The notes under the pieces were generated by a model. The model was not told where the DNA came from. It did no database searches and was given only the letters and a program-made list of their open reading frames with translations. Made by a program: the position numbers and the translations under genes. Below, in pieces: positions 28,966-31,818 of a DNA stretch of 31,818 nt (positions are counted from its first letter, which is position 1; the number at the start of each line of letters is the position of its first letter). The DNA is from a virus, in IMG/VR virus record IMGVR_UViG_3300027704_000093, positions 1 to 31,818 of that record; one strand, written 5' to 3'.

Positions 28966-29799
28966 ATGGCGCAGAACGTCACAGCGGCGTTTGTTACCCT
29001 GTTCGATTCAGAGGTTAAGCAAGCGTATCAAGCCGAGTCACTACTTCGTGGTACAATGCGTACACGCACGGGTGTGGCTGGTAATACTGTTAAATTTCCA
29101 AAAATTGGAAAAGGAGTTGCTACTGTTCGCATTCCGCAGACAGACGTAACACCATTAAACGTAACCTATAGTCAGGTCACTGCAACAATGTCTGATTTCA
29201 TTGCTGCTGAATATTCTGACATATTCCAACAGTCGCACATCAATTTTGATGAGCGTTCAGAATTGGTTCAAGTTGTATCAAAATCTATTGCTCGTCGTAT
29301 GGACCAGCTTTGCATTGATGCTTTTGTTGGCAATGCTGGATCAACTGTTGCTAATACAGTGGGACCAGGTGGTGCTACAAACATGAACATTGAAAAGCTT
29401 CGTGCTACTTCTAAAGCAATGAATGCTAAAAATGTTCCAGCCGAAGGCCGTTTTCTGCTAATGAACTCATCACAGCTTGATGCTTTGCTGGGCGAAACAG
29501 AGATCACCAGCCAGGACTTTGCTTCCGTAAAGGCTCTTGTTCGTGGAGAAATCAACACGTTCATGGGTTTCACTATCCTCTCTATGGGTGATCGTGACGA
29601 AGGCGGCGTTCCAAAGCCAGGTACACGTTCGTGTTTTGCTTGGCATAAAGACTCAATGGGCTACGCTGAATCAATGTCTCAGAAAACAGAAGTGAACTAT
29701 GTACCAGAAAAAACATCTTTCTTGGTAAGCTCAATGTTCTCCGCTGGCTCTGTTGCCATTGATGGTGAAGGCATTGTCCAAATCAACTGTACTGAATAG
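28966..29799 (+). CDS. Major capsid protein
   Basis: A 277-residue coat protein of the HK97-fold type used by T7-like podoviruses. It opens MAQNVTAAFVTLFDSEVKQA, with TGVAGNTVKFPKIGKG (loop/N-arm region), SQVTATMSDFIAAEYSDIFQ and a C-terminal YVPEKTSFLVSSMFSAGSVA. T7 gp10A has 345 residues, so this is somewhat short but within range for marine podoviruses. It follows the scaffold and is followed by a putative decoration gene and a strong terminator. No sign of a T7-type frameshift product at its end. Confidence 0.92.
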   Translation: MAQNVTAAFVTLFDSEVKQAYQAESLLRGTMRTRTGVAGNTVKFPKIGKGVATVRIPQTDVTPLNVTYSQVTATMSDFIAAEYSDIFQQSHINFDERSELVQVVSKSIARRMDQLCIDAFVGNAGSTVANTVGPGGATNMNIEKLRATSKAMNAKNVPAEGRFLLMNSSQLDALLGETEITSQDFASVKALVRGEINTFMGFTILSMGDRDEGGVPKPGTRSCFAWHKDSMGYAESMSQKTEVNYVPEKTSFLVSSMFSAGSVAIDGEGIVQINCTE

Positions 29800-29811
29800 G
29801 GGTATTATTCA

Positions 29812-30075
29812 ATGGCATTTACTCAAGCTGGTTTTGCAACCATAGCTGCATCTAAGAAAGGGAACGCGCCAAGTATGTATTCCTATATTAGTGCAGAAGC
29901 TAAAGCTACTGTAACGGGTGCTGGTTACTTTAACAGTCTAGCGGCAACGCTTGCTGTTGGTGATCTTCTTTATCATTATGATACAAACACCCCAACAGCG
30001 ACACTAAGCATAGTTTTAAGCAACAACGGCACTGTTGTCGATGTTACTGCTGGAACTGCAATCGGTGTAACCTAA
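29812..30075 (+). CDS. Putative capsid decoration protein
   Basis: An 87-residue, beta-rich, Thr/Ala/Gly-rich protein (MAFTQAGFATIAASKKGNAP, then SLAATLAVGDLLYHYDTNT). It lies 12 bases after the coat gene and before the terminator, so it is expressed together with the coat protein. Short proteins of this type follow coat genes in many marine phages and are presumed to decorate the capsid, but I know of no direct proof for this family. No TM segment or signal peptide. Confidence 0.65.
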   Translation: MAFTQAGFATIAASKKGNAPSMYSYISAEAKATVTGAGYFNSLAATLAVGDLLYHYDTNTPTATLSIVLSNNGTVVDVTAGTAIGVT

Positions 30076-30081
30076 AGGCTT

Positions 30082-30102
30082 GGGGCGCTTCGGCGCCCCT
30101 TT
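30082..30102 (+). terminator. Intrinsic terminator with UUCG tetraloop
   Basis: GGGGCGC (30082-30088), TTCG loop (30089-30092) and GCGCCCC (30093-30099) form a perfect 7-bp GC stem with an extra-stable UUCG loop, followed by TTT. The U-tract is short, so leaky termination is expected. It lies right after the coat/decoration genes, the place of T-phi in T7, giving more coat than tail mRNA. Confidence 0.85.
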
Positions 30103-30123
30103 CCAACCTTTCTGGAGATAAAT

Positions 30124-30741
30124 ATGGCTGTCGGCGATTCTTCCGTTTCTATTTGCTCAGATGCTTTAATTCTTTTGGGCGCATCGCCAATTTCATCTTT
30201 TACAGAAGGTACAGATGCGGCACTTGCTTGTGACCGTTTATATCCAGATCTTCGTGATAACATAATTTCAAACTATATGTGGACCTGGAGCCTTAAAAAA
30301 ACACAACTAGCTAGGCTAGCGGATGCTCCCACTAATGAATGGAGTTATGCGTATCAACTGCCAGGGGATATGCTTTCTGGCGTAGTTGCTTTATTCACTA
30401 GCAGCGGAACCAATCAACAGTCTGCCAACTATGGTTGGGAAATATACGGGGATCAGGTATACACAAATTTTGACACTGTATATATTGATTACCAGGCAAC
30501 AGTATTAGAAAGCAAAATGCCAGTTTACTTTGTGCGTTTGCTTCGCACAGCGTTAGCGGCAGAGTTAGGCTTTGTAATTACAGACCAACTTGCTAAATCA
30601 GATTACTTTAGAGCGTTAGCATTTGGTTCACCCGCAGATTCAAATCGTGGTGGACTAATGCGTGAAGCAATAAATATTGATAGCCGTGGGAGTTTGCCAC
30701 AAGTTATTGAGGATTATTCATTAATCAACGTGAGGGCTTAA
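30124..30741 (+). CDS. Tail tubular protein A, T7 gp11-like
   Basis: A 205-residue protein (T7 gp11 has 196). The N-terminal SICSDALILLGASPISSFTE and CDRLYPDLRDNIISNYMWTW are the family's hallmark; the C-terminal region includes VYFVRLLRTALAAELGFVIT. It forms the dodecameric adaptor ring between portal and nozzle, to which the fibres attach. A good ribosome-binding site (TCTGGAGATAAAT) follows the terminator. The nozzle gene starts one base after its stop. Confidence 0.92.
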   Translation: MAVGDSSVSICSDALILLGASPISSFTEGTDAALACDRLYPDLRDNIISNYMWTWSLKKTQLARLADAPTNEWSYAYQLPGDMLSGVVALFTSSGTNQQSANYGWEIYGDQVYTNFDTVYIDYQATVLESKMPVYFVRLLRTALAAELGFVITDQLAKSDYFRALAFGSPADSNRGGLMREAINIDSRGSLPQVIEDYSLINVRA

Positions 30742-30742
30742 A

Positions 30743-31818
30743 ATGCGCGTTGTTCAATTCCAAACCAACTTCTCGGTGGGTGAACTTGATCCTTTAGTTC
30801 GTGCGCGTACTGATCTCCAGCAATATAAAAATGCTTTAGAAGAAGCTACAAATGTAGTTATTCAGCCGCAAGGTGGCTTTAAGCGCAGACCTGGCCTTAA
30901 GTTTATTAAAGACTTTGACAATGTGTTTCAAGTTTTTAAAATTATTCCTTTTGAATTTAGCGTCACGGATACTTATAGTTTAGTTTTTGTAAATCAAAAA
31001 ATCTTTGTTTTTAAAGCTGGCGTTCAGATATTAAATTTTAATGGCGGCACTGATGATTTCATTGCAGCGCCTGATATTACAGCGGCAATGTTAGATGAAA
31101 TTAATTATACTCAGGCAGTAGACACTCTTATTCTTTGCCATGAGGATTTGCAGACCAAGCGATTAATTAGAAATGCTGATAATAATTGGACATTAGAAAA
31201 CTTACCATTAAAAAATGTGCCTCAATATCCGTTTGCTCTGACAACTCACAGCCCTACGTTTTCAATAACACCATCTGCAATTACTGGAAATATTACTATA
31301 ACAGCAAGTGCCGCAACAACAGACACAGGCAGCGCACAAGCTGGTTCGGCAAACACAATTACATTAAAGTCAGGAAGTTCATTCTCCGCAAATGACCAGG
31401 CTAATGGAATGTTTGTTAAGATTACATCTGGCACTGGCGCCGGTCAGGTTCGTCAAGTTTTAGATTATGTCGGTTCTTCAAAGGTTCTTACTGTCTTTCC
31501 AGCATGGACCACAGCACCGAATAGTGGATCTAGTTATTCTGTTAACCCATTTGAGCCTGATGCGGTTGGCGGATACGCTCAAGTTACAAGTACGTTTGGG
31601 AGAGTTCGTTACGTTGAGTTTGTTTCAAACACAGTAATGAAAGCTATTGTCGAAGTTCCATTCTTTGATGATAGTGCAGTCACTGCTGGAAATTGGGAAG
31701 CTGAATTTGGCTATGAAGACGTTTGGAGTAACGCAAGGGGTTGGCCTAAGTCGGCTGCTTTCCATGAAGGTCGGTTGTATTTTGGTGGATCTAAATCTCG
31801 TATCAACACTATATGGGG
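30743..31818 (+). CDS. Tail tubular protein B / tail nozzle protein, N-terminal part (runs off the window)
   Basis: An open frame of 358 codons from ATG 30743 to the window end. It opens MRVVQFQTNFSVGELDPLVR, then GGFKRRPGLKFIKDF, the standard N-terminus of podovirus nozzle proteins. The final 187 bases repeat the start of the window, where the gene continues to 1310. At 31637 the frame meets the ATG at base 6 in register, giving a 732-residue product. It forms the distal tail tube. Partial only because of where the circle was opened. Confidence 0.9.
   Translation, partial: MRVVQFQTNFSVGELDPLVRARTDLQQYKNALEEATNVVIQPQGGFKRRPGLKFIKDFDNVFQVFKIIPFEFSVTDTYSLVFVNQKIFVFKAGVQILNFNGGTDDFIAAPDITAAMLDEINYTQAVDTLILCHEDLQTKRLIRNADNNWTLENLPLKNVPQYPFALTTHSPTFSITPSAITGNITITASAATTDTGSAQAGSANTITLKSGSSFSANDQANGMFVKITSGTGAGQVRQVLDYVGSSKVLTVFPAWTTAPNSGSSYSVNPFEPDAVGGYAQVTSTFGRVRYVEFVSNTVMKAIVEVPFFDDSAVTAGNWEAEFGYEDVWSNARGWPKSAAFHEGRLYFGGSKSRINTIW
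31632..31818. repeat. Terminal overlap, right copy
   Basis: Same 187 bases as the start of the window, with C at 31651 and G at 31738 where the left copy has T and A. Removing one copy leaves a circle of about 31,631 bp. Confidence 0.9.

Noticed and set aside
28966-29811. Programmed frameshift extending the coat protein as in T7 gp10B
   Set aside because: No slippery heptamer seen at the end of the gene and the downstream frame is a separate gene with its own ATG.

Overview
The window is essentially one complete, circularly joined phage genome. Bases 1-187 and 31632-31818 are the same sequence (185 of 187 identical), so the molecule closes at about 31.63 kb. The tail-nozzle gene cut by the window starts at 30743 and finishes at 1310. 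Genes are packed nose to tail with ATGA, TAATG or TGATG overlaps, and no stretch of more than 300 bases lacks a gene. The virion genes (portal, scaffold, coat, tail tubular A and B, three internal core proteins, T7-type fibre) indicate a short-tailed podovirus with T7-like architecture. No RNA polymerase, DNA polymerase, primase, integrase or reverse transcriptase is visible, so replication and transcription probably rely on the host. Many small genes belong to families I know mainly from marine phages of Gram-negative bacteria. The host cannot be named from the sequence.

Layout. 1-8417: end of the tail nozzle, then internal virion core proteins. 8480-12274: tail fibre. 12333-13002: two small conserved genes. 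13009-15134: lysis cassette with a coiled-coil/TM protein, further small membrane proteins (one with a canonical EF-hand loop), a GTA-type holin, a small exported protein and an M15 endolysin. 15124-18550, minus strand: an early-type operon with small membrane proteins, a zinc-finger protein, a winged helix, Gp157, a putative single-strand annealing protein and two HTH proteins. 18551-18691: divergent promoter region. 18692-21563, plus strand: ribbon-helix-helix regulator, RusA resolvase, DUF1376 protein and a HTH replication protein. 21550-22186: tiny basic proteins. 22224-23135: cytosine-methyltransferase-like protein and a protein with an SSB-type acidic tail. 23135-30741: packaging and head/neck genes.

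Working model. The divergent promoters at 18594-18667 drive the leftward recombination/host-takeover operon and the rightward replication operon. The rightward transcript continues through packaging, head, tail, core, fibre and lysis. A strong UUCG hairpin terminator after the coat and putative decoration genes would reduce transcription of the tail genes relative to the coat, as T-phi does in T7. A 16-bp operator-like motif links the leftward promoter to the methyltransferase and SSB-tail genes. The coat gene has a structured leader and the strongest ribosome-binding site in the window.

Most notable points: the shared 16-bp motif, the potential four-way-junction RNA before the coat gene, a G-quadruplex tract next to 21-bp-spaced repeats behind the replication initiator, the EF-hand membrane protein in the lysis cassette, and two apparently paralogous small exported proteins on either side of the endolysin.
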